The position numbers and the translations under genes are program-made. From Chrysophaeum taylorii (lineage: Eukaryota > Sar > Pelagophyceae > Pelagomonadales > Pelagomonadaceae): 64,000 nt of DNA. The notes beneath the pieces are model-generated. The model was not told the origin of the DNA and searched no databases. It was given only the letters and a program-made list of their open reading frames with translations. The stretch spans positions 124,001 through 188,000 of the forward strand of contig JAQMWT010000684.1 in NCBI GenBank assembly GCA_029834535.1, given 5' to 3'. Below, piece after piece: positions 31,266 through 40,921 of the stretch; position 1 is the stretch's first letter, and every line of letters begins with the position of its first letter.

Positions 31266-34200
31266 CTAATAGTGAAGGCGCCTCGCCATGAAGACGCATC
31301 CGAGAGCCCCGAGGAGGAGGACGAGTGTGGAGGCTTGAAGGTAACGCGCGCTTAGGGTGTGGCGGGCGTAGGAATGGGTCTCTTGGAGGTAGGTCTTGGC
31401 GGACACAGGGCAGTTCGAGAGGCCGCGATTCCGACCACAGCGAAGAGTTTTGGGGAGCTGAGTCGTGACGGCGACGTCGAGCATCATGTAGAAGACCCCA
31501 AGGTGGTTGGCGAACCAGCGGAGAACCTTTGGAAAGTCGGCGATCGCGCGGTAGAAGCCGTTGAGGGTTGAGGTGTAGAACACGAGGGCCATCCACGTGC
31601 CCATAACGGCCTTCTTGCGACACAAACCAAGCAGGAACAGCAATGAGGCCAGGCCATAGAGGCAACATATCCACGTCGTGGCGAGGGTGTGGAGAAAGGC
31701 GCGCGGGGTGGGGTTGAGGCCAGCGAGGAAGTAGGTGGGAACGACGGCAGGCAACGCCGAGCAGAGTAAAACGCGAAAAGAATGCACAGCGACCAAAGCA
31801 GCCAGCGAAGACATCGCACTGTACTTGCCACAGCGAACCTCGTGGCAAACTTGGTGCTCGAGGTCGTCGACAACGTCCCAAGCCATCATGCTAGTGGCGA
31901 ATCCGAGGGTAGGCGCGATCTGGGCAACGCCCGCGACGTCGCGAGCAAGAGACGCGAGCCGAACGTCCAGTCGCGAGCAGGCCAGGCCGATCACTGCCGA
32001 GACCAGAGAGTGCTGGAGGAGCAGAGCGAAACCGAGCCCGGGGTTCCTGAGCGTGAGCTTGGTGTGCCGGCGACAGTGGATCCACACGTGTTCGAGGGTA
32101 GGTTTGGCGTACGGCGCCGACGGCGGCACTTTCGCGGGAACAGGACCCTCGTTGTCTCGAAGAAGAAGAATTTCGTCGTCGTCGTCGTCGTAGTCGTCCA
32201 GCACTTTGAGGCGCGTCATGATGGCTTCGGCCGCGTTGGCGTCGGAGCCCTCGAAGCTGGCGGGGACTTGGTCTCGCGGGCCGGCGTAGTAGCAGACGCC
32301 GCCTTTCCCGAGTAAAACAACGGTCTCGAAGAGGGCAAAAATCTCGACGCGGGGGCTGTGGAGCGACGTTAAGAGGACCCAGCGTGTCGCGAGGGCGAAC
32401 GCATGCATGTTTTTGGCTAGATGATATGCGTCAGACGCCGAAAGCCCAGTCGTCGGTTCGTCTATCAGCAGCCACGGCCGACCGGAAAGGATCCCGTCGG
32501 CACCCAGCGCGGCCCTTCGCGCCTCGCCTCCGGAGAGTCGCGATATGTTTGTACGAGCGACTCGCCTCAGTCCCAGAAATCCGATCGTCGCGTCGACGAT
32601 ATCTTCTGGGAGTCCAGCGAGTTGGGCGTGGTACGCGAAGAGCTCGAGAACGTTGAGCCACCGGGGCAGCTGGGGGTGCTGCTGAACGTAGGCGATCGCG
32701 TGATGCCTCTCGACGCGGCCTGTCGCGGGGATTCTCCCGGCGAGGGCATTGAGTAACGTTGATTTGCCACTACCCGAGTTGCCGAATATGGCGGTCAACG
32801 ACCCGGGGTCCGAGCGGAACGACGCGTTGCGCACTAAGCTACTTCTGCTGCTGCCCACGGAGAGCTGTTCGACGCGGAGAGGTCGAACTATTGGAGGAGT
32901 AGTCTCCGACAACAACGCTACCAGACGCTGCACCACCTTGTCGTCGTCGTCGACATCTTTATTATCCACCGCGACCGGTTCGACGACGTGGTTTTTACCC
33001 GAGAGTTGAAGGTCGTTCGCAGCCACAAGTTTGATGCGGCATATCACGATGCGATGAAGAGCGCACAATATCACGATGACACAAGCGAGCTCGTAGACCC
33101 CGAATCGCAGGACCCAGTCTCGAGTTTGACCCATATTGAAATGGTCCAGAATTGAGCTGCCTCGAACGGGGCACAGGTAGACTTCCTTTTCCCGGCCTCG
33201 GCACTCGTAGACTCTTCCTCGGAGCTGGGATGTCGCCGTGCCGTCGTTGACCCATCTCAAAGGCAAAATGTCCGAAAAATGAGCCGCCAGAGCGGTGGGC
33301 ATGACGCGCTGCGAGAAAAAGACGCCCTTGAGATTGTTATTCAGAATCATCCAAATTGTCATCATCAACGACGCCAGAGTGGTATCGCCTTGGAGCGCGC
33401 TCACAAGAAGAATCGTCATAAGTGTGAGCGAATGGGCCCCGAGCCATTGGAACAGCGCAGTTTTAAAAAATGGGGAGCCCGGGTACCAGTCGACCATGAC
33501 GTAATATATCGTCATCGTCGGGATGGTCATCAAGATCGAGCGGATCGACGTACATATAAAGAGCGCCACGAAAAAGGAAACGTAGCGGTATCTTCCGTTG
33601 CGCATCTCCGAACTTGTGATCGGCGCAATCGCGCAATAGCAGACGATAAGCGGCACGCAGTGGTCGTGGCTTTGCGCTTGCGTGAAGGACGCGGCGTAAA
33701 ATCGAGCCCAGGCGCCGTCGGCGGTGTTCGACGGGTTGAGCATGAACCATCCAGAGAGCGTGCATTGGGCCATCTGAAGAACGAACGGAATTGCGGTGAG
33801 ATTGACATCGAATAAAAATATCGCGGCGAGGCGTCGCGTCAGGACGGTCGTCTCCCTCACAAATTCGAGAGCGTTTCGCGCGATGGAAAAACTCGCTGCG
33901 GGTTTGCGAAAGGTCCGTTCCTGGTCGTCGCGAGAAAGGTCATCCACCGCAAAGTCGTCGAACATCGAAATCGAGTCCAGCAACCACTCGGCCGTCGTCG
34001 ACGCGGGGGAATTCCCCTCGAGGCGGTCGCGAGCCTCGGCGCGGGGTCCGGCGTACACGGCGCTGCCACTCTTAAGCAGCACGAGCGCGTCGAAGAGCGA
34101 GAATATAGAATCGCCGGGCTGATGGATCGTGGCTATGGTAAAGCAATTCGCGCGTCGGGTCAACCGCGAGATGAATCGAACGAGACCCAGAGCATCGGCG

Positions 34201-34829
34201 TGACCGAGCGAGCTCGTGGGTTCGTCGTAGAGACAAACTTGCGATCGTTTTAGAAGCGCGTCGGCGGCAATCGCGAGTCGCTTCCTTTCCCCACCACTCA
34301 ACACTGAAATCTGCGTCCGAACGTCGACGTCCAAAGCGTCCAAAACAGAGTAATCGGCCCGAAAACCCAGCTGAAGCATCGCGACGTAGTCGACGTAGGC
34401 TCCGACGCTCATCGATTCCCACCCCGGGCAGAACGCGGGCTCTTGCGAGACGTACCCAATCAGATCCTTGCGAGTCTGCGGGCTGAGACCCAAAATGGAC
34501 ACGCCGCCGAGCGTGGCATTTCCCGCGACCGTAGCGCCCGCCGGCAGCCTCCCGGCCAACGTCAGGAGGAGCTGCGTTTTGCCGGCACCGCTCGGCCCCA
34601 TGACGCACGTCAGCTCTCCCGGCGCGCACCGCGCCGACACCCGACTCAGGACCTGGTGCCCCTTGACACTCACACCAAGGCGACTGATCACCAGCGGTAC
34701 TGACTTAACGTCGCACGAAAAGCTCGCTTCCACAAAATCAAACGACTTGGCGCGCTGAGCGATAATTTTGCCCACGACATCCTCGGGAATCACCCTTTGT
34801 AGTCGTTCTTCTCGACGCTCGGACCGCAT
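31266..34829 (-). CDS. Full-size ABCG/PDR-type ABC transporter
   Basis: A 1187-residue protein with the NBD-TMD-NBD-TMD order of full-size ABCG transporters, which move hydrophobic compounds across membranes using ATP. Positions below count from one codon before the ATG, which changes them by one. NBD1 has Walker A GPSGAGKT (79-86), signature LSGGERKR (178-185), Walker B LYDEPTS (201-207) and H-loop ATIHQPG. TMD1 follows at about 325-600 with several hydrophobic spans. NBD2 has Walker A GNSGSGKST (684-692), signature LSGGEAR, Walker B LLIDEPTTG (788-796) and H-loop SLHSPR. TMD2 ends at the C-terminus. Both nucleotide sites look intact, unlike fungal PDR pumps in which one site is degenerate. 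A run of Asp codons (GTC/GTCGTC repeats near 32181) lies after NBD2. Single exon. Substrate unknown. Confidence 0.92.
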   Translation of the reverse strand: MRSERREERLQRVIPEDVVGKIIAQRAKSFDFVEASFSCDVKSVPLVISRLGVSVKGHQVLSRVSARCAPGELTCVMGPSGAGKTQLLLTLAGRLPAGATVAGNATLGGVSILGLSPQTRKDLIGYVSQEPAFCPGWESMSVGAYVDYVAMLQLGFRADYSVLDALDVDVRTQISVLSGGERKRLAIAADALLKRSQVCLYDEPTSSLGHADALGLVRFISRLTRRANCFTIATIHQPGDSIFSLFDALVLLKSGSAVYAGPRAEARDRLEGNSPASTTAEWLLDSISMFDDFAVDDLSRDDQERTFRKPAASFSIARNALEFVRETTVLTRRLAAIFLFDVNLTAIPFVLQMAQCTLSGWFMLNPSNTADGAWARFYAASFTQAQSHDHCVPLIVCYCAIAPITSSEMRNGRYRYVSFFVALFICTSIRSILMTIPTMTIYYVMVDWYPGSPFFKTALFQWLGAHSLTLMTILLVSALQGDTTLASLMMTIWMILNNNLKGVFFSQRVMPTALAAHFSDILPLRWVNDGTATSQLRGRVYECRGREKEVYLCPVRGSSILDHFNMGQTRDWVLRFGVYELACVIVILCALHRIVICRIKLVAANDLQLSGKNHVVEPVAVDNKDVDDDDKVVQRLVALLSETTPPIVRPLRVEQLSVGSSRSSLVRNASFRSDPGSLTAIFGNSGSGKSTLLNALAGRIPATGRVERHHAIAYVQQHPQLPRWLNVLELFAYHAQLAGLPEDIVDATIGFLGLRRVARTNISRLSGGEARRAALGADGILSGRPWLLIDEPTTGLSASDAYHLAKNMHAFALATRWVLLTSLHSPRVEIFALFETVVLLGKGGVCYYAGPRDQVPASFEGSDANAAEAIMTRLKVLDDYDDDDDEILLLRDNEGPVPAKVPPSAPYAKPTLEHVWIHCRRHTKLTLRNPGLGFALLLQHSLVSAVIGLACSRLDVRLASLARDVAGVAQIAPTLGFATSMMAWDVVDDLEHQVCHEVRCGKYSAMSSLAALVAVHSFRVLLCSALPAVVPTYFLAGLNPTPRAFLHTLATTWICCLYGLASLLFLLGLCRKKAVMGTWMALVFYTSTLNGFYRAIADFPKVLRWFANHLGVFYMMLDVAVTTQLPKTLRCGRNRGLSNCPVSAKTYLQETHSYARHTLSARYLQASTLVLLLGALGCVFMARRLHY

Positions 34830-36730
34830 CACCTACGACACCCTTAGCCACACGACCGTCAACGCGATGCTATATGAGTCATGCCTGACGTGGCGGCGTT
34901 GGCCCCTAGACCCCCGAACTCTGCTTTTGGGGAAACGTAAAACTTCCTGGTTTCGTTCAACGACCGAACCTTGAAACGAGCTACTACGGTTTGTTTCCGA
35001 GATCGCTAAAATCTCGGTCCTTGACGCAGCGCTCGAGTCGGTACCGGAGAACGAAAGACTGACTGACTGCTCCTCGACGTTGCCGTCGTTGGCTCTCTTT
35101 AAATGCCAAACCCCGATGACCGCGTTCCCGAAATGACCGATCACTCGTGACCGTCGTCGTCGTCGTCGTCGTCGTCTTTAGGGCACCTCCAGTTTCCGCG
35201 ATCCCGCTGTTCTTGCAGCCGCAAGACGCGTCTCCCGGTGTGATGCCTGACGGCGCCACAACGACGGCACGAACTCGCTGGAGTAAGCAGTATATCTGCG
35301 ATGTCGGCGGGAAGAACAAGCTTACGCCCCGTAACCCAGAGAGGTCGAGTGCTGTTCGCAACAAGCGCGGCTAGCGATGTGTCGACGATGCATGACTTTT
35401 TTGAGAGCGTTGAGGACGACAGTTTCGAAGCGGCTTCCGGTTGGAGATTTTCGGACAATGTCCGCACGAGTCTCGAGTCCGTCACCACCAAGTTTATTGA
35501 CGGCCTTGTCGACCTCAGCCGCAAGATTTTTTTTTTTTTGCGACAACAAAAGTCGGCATGCTTCTTGACGGCCACCCGTTCACGTTCAAAAAGCACCGAA
35601 GAAGTCTTGAAAGCCCGTCCTCCACATCGTTTCCAGGCTTCGAGGACCACCTCGTTTTTTTCACCCGATGCTTGACGACCGATGGCTCTGGCATATCACT
35701 TCCGAGACGTCCGCCCAAGATAGGCGGCGTCCGCGCTATAGGGCTCGCTTAAAACACCCCGGTTCTCCTGGTCGTACTATCCATCAAAGGACTCCGCGTT
35801 TGCGTCACCAGGTCGTTTGTCCCAATCCGAGTTCGCCCCCCTGAGGTTAACGCTGGCGAGTGGAAGCTTGGCAACGATCGAGCCAGGTGGACGATAAAGA
35901 AGCTCCTCGTAAAGTCGCCGGGTATCGCGAAAAGTGAAGACTCGAAACTCTGCAAACGTCCCGTAGCGTCGAGTTTGTGCAGTCGCTGTTAGACTCGGCC
36001 ATTTAATACGCCACGGACCGCTTCAAGGTCGAAACTGAAACTCCGGCGCTCGAGATTTCGTCAGCCTTGAATGCTCGCAAGACACGCCCTTTTGTTGCGC
36101 CATCGGCTGAGAGACTCTTCAGAGAACCCTCGGGGTTCGAGATACAGCTCTGGCCTCGCGAGGTCGTTGTTCACTTCGAACTGTCTTTGTGCGCAAGGCA
36201 AAGCTCCTCGACTTGCTTTGGCACGCAATGTGAGGTTGCGTTGGTTCGGCGTCGTCGGAAACACACTGCCTATTCTTGACCGTCTTTGGCATGGCTTTCG
36301 CCGCGTGCGCTGCGGCGTCGCTCATCTTTATTGGCGGCGCTGACAGCCGAAAGTTACGGCGGCGGTCGTAGTTCTGTTGTTGGGTCGCCAAAGTGATACG
36401 AAAGATGTGGCCGCGGAGCTCCTAATAATAAGAAGAATCTCAACTAATGAACGAACGTCTCCGGCGTGGTGTCATCATGGTTATCCCGGCTGCGACCAGA
36501 AATACAACAATGCACCGCCCTTCGCTTCCTTCTCCCATTCGTTGCTTAACGCTCAGTTTATCATGATTGGCGACAGATGGGTGCTCGAAACGTCGACGAT
36601 ACATACTCCGCAACTGTGACACGCCTCTTCCGCACGCTCAGCATTACCATCCATTGCCCGCGCACTCCTCGCTCAACGCCGACCCTCACCAATATACGCC
36701 CGAGTCACCCGAGCTGTCCACGATGGGTGC

Positions 36731-36775
<45 letters not shown>

Positions 36776-37126
36776 GCCTGCTCAGTGGTCAGCGCCTGCT
36801 CAGTGGCCAGCGCTCTAGCGATGGGCTCTGAGCCCCCCTCGCCCTGCCAACCCCTCTCTCTCCTCCTGCCAACCCCTCTCTCTCATCCTCCCCCCTTCTC
36901 CTACCTTCCCCGCCCTCGCTCTTGCCCACCTCTTCGTGTCAATCTTGCAATCTTGTCACGCCGTCGTTGGCTTCTCTGCTGATCGCGTAGGTCCTCCCTT
37001 TGCGTAGATCCGACCGAGCGGAGCGCCCCTTGGTCACATTCCTAAAATTAATAAGCCAAAAAAAAGTACTTGTTGTTGTACAAAAAGTAAAGTTCCATAA
37101 TTGTACCGTGGTCGGTAGTATTACGG
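34830..37126. other. Intergenic region, no confident gene
   Basis: Contains (GTC)n at 35152-35177, a T11 run near 35526 and a (TC)n microsatellite at about 36739-36774. Minus-strand frames at 35141-35718 show protein-like pieces split by the homopolymer (a C-x2-C...C fragment near 35200-35270), perhaps a decayed or multi-exon gene. Frames at 35750-36400 are also unassigned. Confidence 0.35.
36739..36774 (+). repeat. (TC)n microsatellite
   Basis: Uninterrupted TCTC run followed by a duplicated GCTCAGTGGYCAGCGC segment (36779-36815). Confidence 0.9.
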
Positions 37127-37921
37127 ATGATCCGAAGTATGCGATGGGTGATGATGTGGGTGAGCATTGTTGGGGTGTCTTGGGGGCTCATGGTTTCATC
37201 ATCGTTGGAGGAGCTGCCAGCGAAGGAGGAATGGATGAACAACGAGGCGGTGCCCGAGGGCGTGACGAACACGACGAGCCTGTATCACTCGGTGTACGAC
37301 CAGCTATACGCTCGCGGGTACCATCGAAACAAGAATATCACGCACGCCAAGGAATTGGTGGAGTACTTGGGTCCGATGGCGTGGATCGAGTCGGTACTGG
37401 ACGTCGGGTGCTCGCACGGCAAAGGCGTCCAGCTGCTGTGGGAGGCTGGGAAGCGCGCGGCGGGCATCGACATCGCGCAGGTCGCGATCGCTAACGCGAG
37501 GAAATGGCGATGCGGCGACGACGGATGTACGCGGGAGCGGTGCGGCGTGGACGTGTGCTTCCAGGTGGCGTCGGCCACCGCGCTTCCGTTTGCTTCCAAG
37601 TCGTTCGACGCGATCATCTCGACCGACGTCCTCGAGCACATATTTTCGGACGACGTGCCGGAGGTGGTGCGGGAGTTGACGCGCGTCGCGCGGCGCCTCG
37701 TCGCTGTCAAGGTCGCATCCATTATCGAGCGCAAGAACTACGCCCAAAAGCAGGCTTTGCACCTCGAGAACCTCCACGTCACGACCCAGAGGCTCGACTG
37801 GTGGGCAGAGGCGTTCACCAATAACAGCGCGTGGAAGCTCCAGGACGTCATCGCCCACTACGAGTCCAAGGGCTTTTATGCCGGCTTCGCCGCCAGCTTC
37901 GCGCCGCGCGACGAGAAATAA
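37127..37921 (+). CDS. SAM-dependent methyltransferase (type 11-like), secretory-pathway
   Basis: 264 residues. Residues 1-22 form a hydrophobic signal peptide or anchor. The methyltransferase fold begins with motif I VLDVGCSHGKG (90-100), followed by the acidic end of strand 2 in AAGIDIAQ (111-118), and the motif SFDAIISTDVLEH (about 162-174), all typical of class I SAM-binding enzymes. Substrate cannot be read from sequence; related small-molecule and glycan methyltransferases share these motifs. Start at the first ATG. An (AATA)n tract follows the stop directly. Confidence 0.8.
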   Translation: MIRSMRWVMMWVSIVGVSWGLMVSSSLEELPAKEEWMNNEAVPEGVTNTTSLYHSVYDQLYARGYHRNKNITHAKELVEYLGPMAWIESVLDVGCSHGKGVQLLWEAGKRAAGIDIAQVAIANARKWRCGDDGCTRERCGVDVCFQVASATALPFASKSFDAIISTDVLEHIFSDDVPEVVRELTRVARRLVAVKVASIIERKNYAQKQALHLENLHVTTQRLDWWAEAFTNNSAWKLQDVIAHYESKGFYAGFAASFAPRDEK

Positions 37922-37947
37922 ATAAATAAATAAATAAATAAATAAGT
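37920..37947 (+). repeat. (AATA)n tract between convergent genes
   Basis: Seven AATA/AAAT units beginning within the methyltransferase stop codon. The next gene on the opposite strand ends 27 bp beyond. Confidence 0.8.
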
Positions 37948-37973
37948 AGCACCTCGGAGGAGAGGGCAAGCAC

Positions 37974-38861
37974 CTAGAGGGCGGCGTAGGACGCGAGGAG
38001 GGTGACGAGGGGTTTGAGGTCGTCGAGGTGCTCTCGGGGGGTCGGGGCTTGCTTGGCGACCTCCTCGGCAATTTGCTGGGCCTTGAGCGGCGGGAGGTGG
38101 GCGAGGACGTCGGCGAAGTGGGCCCTGATGTCGGAGGCGGGCCCGGCGGCGGGCGGCGCGTGGAGATGCCTCTCGCGGTAGGCGTCGAGAACGAGCTTGA
38201 GGAAATCGGGGGTGTCGAGGGGGCCCGGGTGCGCCTGGAGAGTGTCGATGAGTGCCTTGTAGGTAGGCGTCTGGGGGTGCGCGATGCGCGCGACGACGGC
38301 GGGCCAGCGAAGGCCCGGAGCCTTTCTGGCGACGCCACGTACGTACAAAAAAAATTCCAGGTCGTCCCGGCCGTAGGTTTCATCGAGAAAGCGCGCGAAC
38401 AGCTCGAGGCGGGTATCGTGGGCGCGCATCGCGTGCACGGTGCACACGAGGTCCCAGCACTTGGTGGCGACGAGCTTGGGCACGCCGTGGCGCGTCGTTA
38501 AGTGCTCGACGACAAAAGCGGGGAAGCAGGTCGCGCGGGGCCTCGCGTCATACAGCTCTTCGATCAGCTTTGCGGCCCACGCGGGCCGCACCCGCGGCGC
38601 CTCGCAGGGCTCGGGAGCGACCCCGCAGAAGGCGGGGTAGCTCTCGGCGCCGGGCACCGACACGATGGGCGGCGGCAGCGGCGGCTTGGCGCGTCGCGGG
38701 GGCGGGCGGTACCCCGCATCGAGCCCGGGACCCAAGATCCGCACCGATGCGACACCCGACCTCACCTTGACATCCGACTGCGCAAGCATCTCCAGCATCG
38801 ATTCGCGCCTGGCGGCATCGAGCTCCGCCAGGACGACCGCCCGCGTCGGTTTGAATTCCAT
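37974..38861 (-). CDS. Conserved hypothetical protein, second ORF of a TGA-TAG-ATG pair
   Basis: 295 residues, Pro-rich near 50-75. The middle (PAFVVEHLTTRHGVPKL ... RLELFARFLDE, about 115-165) resembles a helical segment present in several algal and ciliary proteins where a FV.dfl..kyGlk.la motif precedes RlaLFgrfl; this comparison is from memory and weak. Function unknown. Its ATG comes directly after the TGA-TAG that ends the upstream DUF616 ORF, in the same frame, leaving no room for its own 5' UTR. It is either the second cistron of a dicistronic mRNA or the product of readthrough. Confidence 0.65.
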   Translation of the reverse strand: MEFKPTRAVVLAELDAARRESMLEMLAQSDVKVRSGVASVRILGPGLDAGYRPPPRRAKPPLPPPIVSVPGAESYPAFCGVAPEPCEAPRVRPAWAAKLIEELYDARPRATCFPAFVVEHLTTRHGVPKLVATKCWDLVCTVHAMRAHDTRLELFARFLDETYGRDDLEFFLYVRGVARKAPGLRWPAVVARIAHPQTPTYKALIDTLQAHPGPLDTPDFLKLVLDAYRERHLHAPPAAGPASDIRAHFADVLAHLPPLKAQQIAEEVAKQAPTPREHLDDLKPLVTLLASYAAL

Positions 38862-38864
38862 CTA

Positions 38865-39980
38865 TCAATAATCCCGTTGGTGGGGGCACTCCAACGGAAC
38901 GCTTTGGGTGCGGGGCCGGAGGTGGCTCCCCTTCTGGACATAGGCCGCCAAGCGACGGAAGGGAACCGAGTGAAGCCGGGGTTCGAGCTGGAGCTTCCAG
39001 ACGACGTAGCTCCAGCAGACCTGGTCCCGCACCGAACCGCGCATGTACTCGTCGAACCACGCGCACATCAGGACCCGCATGTCGAGGGACTTGGCGTTGT
39101 AGGCGAAGAATCCCATCTCGTGGACGCGGGGCGCGTGGTCCTCGGGCATTCCGTCCGCACGATACCGCGCGAGCTGGGCCTCCACCTGCTCGCGAGACGC
39201 GAGCTTGGACCGTACCACGACCCCGCCCTCCTCGTAGACGCTGATCTTGGTCGAACGCGGGTGCTGCATCGCGACGAACGCCTTTTCGGGAACGACCAGA
39301 AGGTCGTGCACGAGCTGCGACGGCGTCCGCAGCAGCTTCTCGCGGGCGTCGATCGATACGAACCACCCCGCGTGCGGAAACAGCCGGAAACCGAGCATCT
39401 TCCCGACACGACTCGCGCGCCGCAGGTCTGCGAACCCCCACTCGCACGCGTCGACGACTCCGACCCTCCACGGATCGACGCGCGAAACTTCGACGCCGCC
39501 CGGGCTGCAGTCATCGACGACGCGCTGCGTCTCGCACGTCGCGCGGTCCACGAGCGCAAAATAACAGCTCGCGGCCTCCACGGCCTCCGGCGGCACCGTC
39601 GACCCGAATTTATCGTAGTTGTTCATAATCGTCGTCAACACCACAATCGGGCACCCCGCCGCCTGCTGCGCGTGGCTCAGCCGCTCGGCAAGATCCCGGC
39701 TCGACGCCCCCATGAACCCGCACTGCACCGCGACCTCGGCCTGGGGGGCTGCGGGCCCGCGTCTCTCTTGTGTCGCCGCATTCAGCGTGCTGATTGGACC
39801 CAACCTGGCGAACTCCTTGTTCAGATTGAGATCATCGGCCGCGGCGTACTCGACCGACCGCACAACGTCATGCCGCCACGCGTCGAGGCGGCTCGAGTTA
39901 TATAATCTTTCAACCGAAATCGCTGCCGCCGCCGCCGCCGCCGCCGCCGCCGCCTTTGCGACCACAATGCAAAACTGCAT
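38865..39980 (-). CDS. DUF616 (TOD1/MUCI70-type) glycosyltransferase-like protein
   Basis: 371 residues from the first ATG (39980). Residues 1-21 are hydrophobic with a run of Ala encoded by (GCC)n, probably a signal anchor. The DUF616 core starts at IVVLTTIMNNYDKFG (112-126) and continues with CYFALVDRAT, a W-R.GVVD segment, KMLGFRLFPHAGWFVSIDA and the late SVRDQVCWSYVVWKL motif. Plant members are Golgi proteins acting in cell-wall or pectin glycan synthesis, so a Golgi glycosyltransferase role is inferred. The frame continues upstream to a GTG at 40007. Its stop is TGA followed at once by TAG and the next ORF's ATG. Confidence 0.8.
   Translation of the reverse strand: MQFCIVVAKAAAAAAAAAAAISVERLYNSSRLDAWRHDVVRSVEYAAADDLNLNKEFARLGPISTLNAATQERRGPAAPQAEVAVQCGFMGASSRDLAERLSHAQQAAGCPIVVLTTIMNNYDKFGSTVPPEAVEAASCYFALVDRATCETQRVVDDCSPGGVEVSRVDPWRVGVVDACEWGFADLRRASRVGKMLGFRLFPHAGWFVSIDAREKLLRTPSQLVHDLLVVPEKAFVAMQHPRSTKISVYEEGGVVVRSKLASREQVEAQLARYRADGMPEDHAPRVHEMGFFAYNAKSLDMRVLMCAWFDEYMRGSVRDQVCWSYVVWKLQLEPRLHSVPFRRLAAYVQKGSHLRPRTQSVPLECPHQRDY
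39919..39955 (-). repeat. (GCC)n polyalanine tract
   Basis: About eleven Ala codons near the N-terminus of the DUF616 protein, a coding trinucleotide repeat. Confidence 0.85.
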
Positions 39981-40020
39981 AGTACGGACGGACAATTCTT
40001 CGGTCACGAAACCCCTTTTT

Positions 40021-40900
40021 TAAATTACGAGGATTTTTGCCTTGATCCTTACTACTTGTATTATTTAATATTTTTTAATTATTAATTGAACAATGTTATA
40101 ACTAGTAAGTGCCAAGTGGAAAGAATGAGTTTATTTATTTTATTTTATTTTATTTTATTATTTTTTTTCTTCTCGGAGGGCTACGCCCCGAACCCCTCTC
40201 CAGTTGAGGGGCTGCGCCCCCCAAAGCCCCCGCACGGTCTCCGACCACGCTGCCCGGCGCCCCGTATTTTTTGGGGGGCTTCGCGCCACCTCAACCCCCC
40301 CCCCGGCGTTTTGCGACCGGGGGCGCGCTGAATTAAAAATTATTAAATACTAGTAATGATTATTTTTTTACCGTAGGGCGGTCAAAGGGCCGTGGTAGAA
40401 AGCGAATCACAGCCAGCTCAGGGGTGTTTACCTAGACCCGCCGGCGCCTCTAGAACCCGAGGTTGGAGCGCTAGGCCGGGGGTTGGCCGCTCGTTACCAC
40501 GCACAACTCACTCGCCAAGCCTCCTAACTTGAGGCAGGGGGAGATCGTTTATAATAGAAGATACTCCTTATGAGGTAATGACGTGTTTGTCACAGAAAAG
40601 GGTGGGACGTAGCCGTCACGTAGCCGTCACAGATGGCATTGACGTCACGGAAAAGAGCAGGGAAAGGAGGTAGGGTAAGCTCTAAGAGGTAGGGTGAGCC
40701 CTAAGAAGCAGGAGTTTCCGCCACAGGACTCCCCTAGTGAGGTTACGACCTGCCCTCAGCGAGTGGCTCTTTTGCGCTAAGCGCGAGCTTTCGCATCTTG
40801 AGCACCTCGGAACTTGATTCGGTCGTACACGCGCTTGATAATAGGGTCAGGCACCATGCCATTGCGCAAAGTGAATTTAGGGGCCAGCACATCAATCTCG
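40021..40900. other. Low-complexity intergenic DNA
   Basis: (TTTTA)n at about 40134-40165, then a GC-rich stretch with inverted GGGGCTRCGCCCC motifs (40180-40330). No gene seen. Confidence 0.5.
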
Positions 40901-40921
40901 TGAGGAGAGAAATGAGTAACG

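Noticed and set aside
35141-35718. Minus-strand zinc-ribbon-like gene
   Set aside because: Pieces are in different frames separated by a T-run, and only one weak Cys cluster is visible.
38502-39905. 467-residue plus-strand frame over the DUF616 and 295-residue genes
   Set aside because: Antisense shadow: the minus strand carries the recognisable DUF616 motifs.
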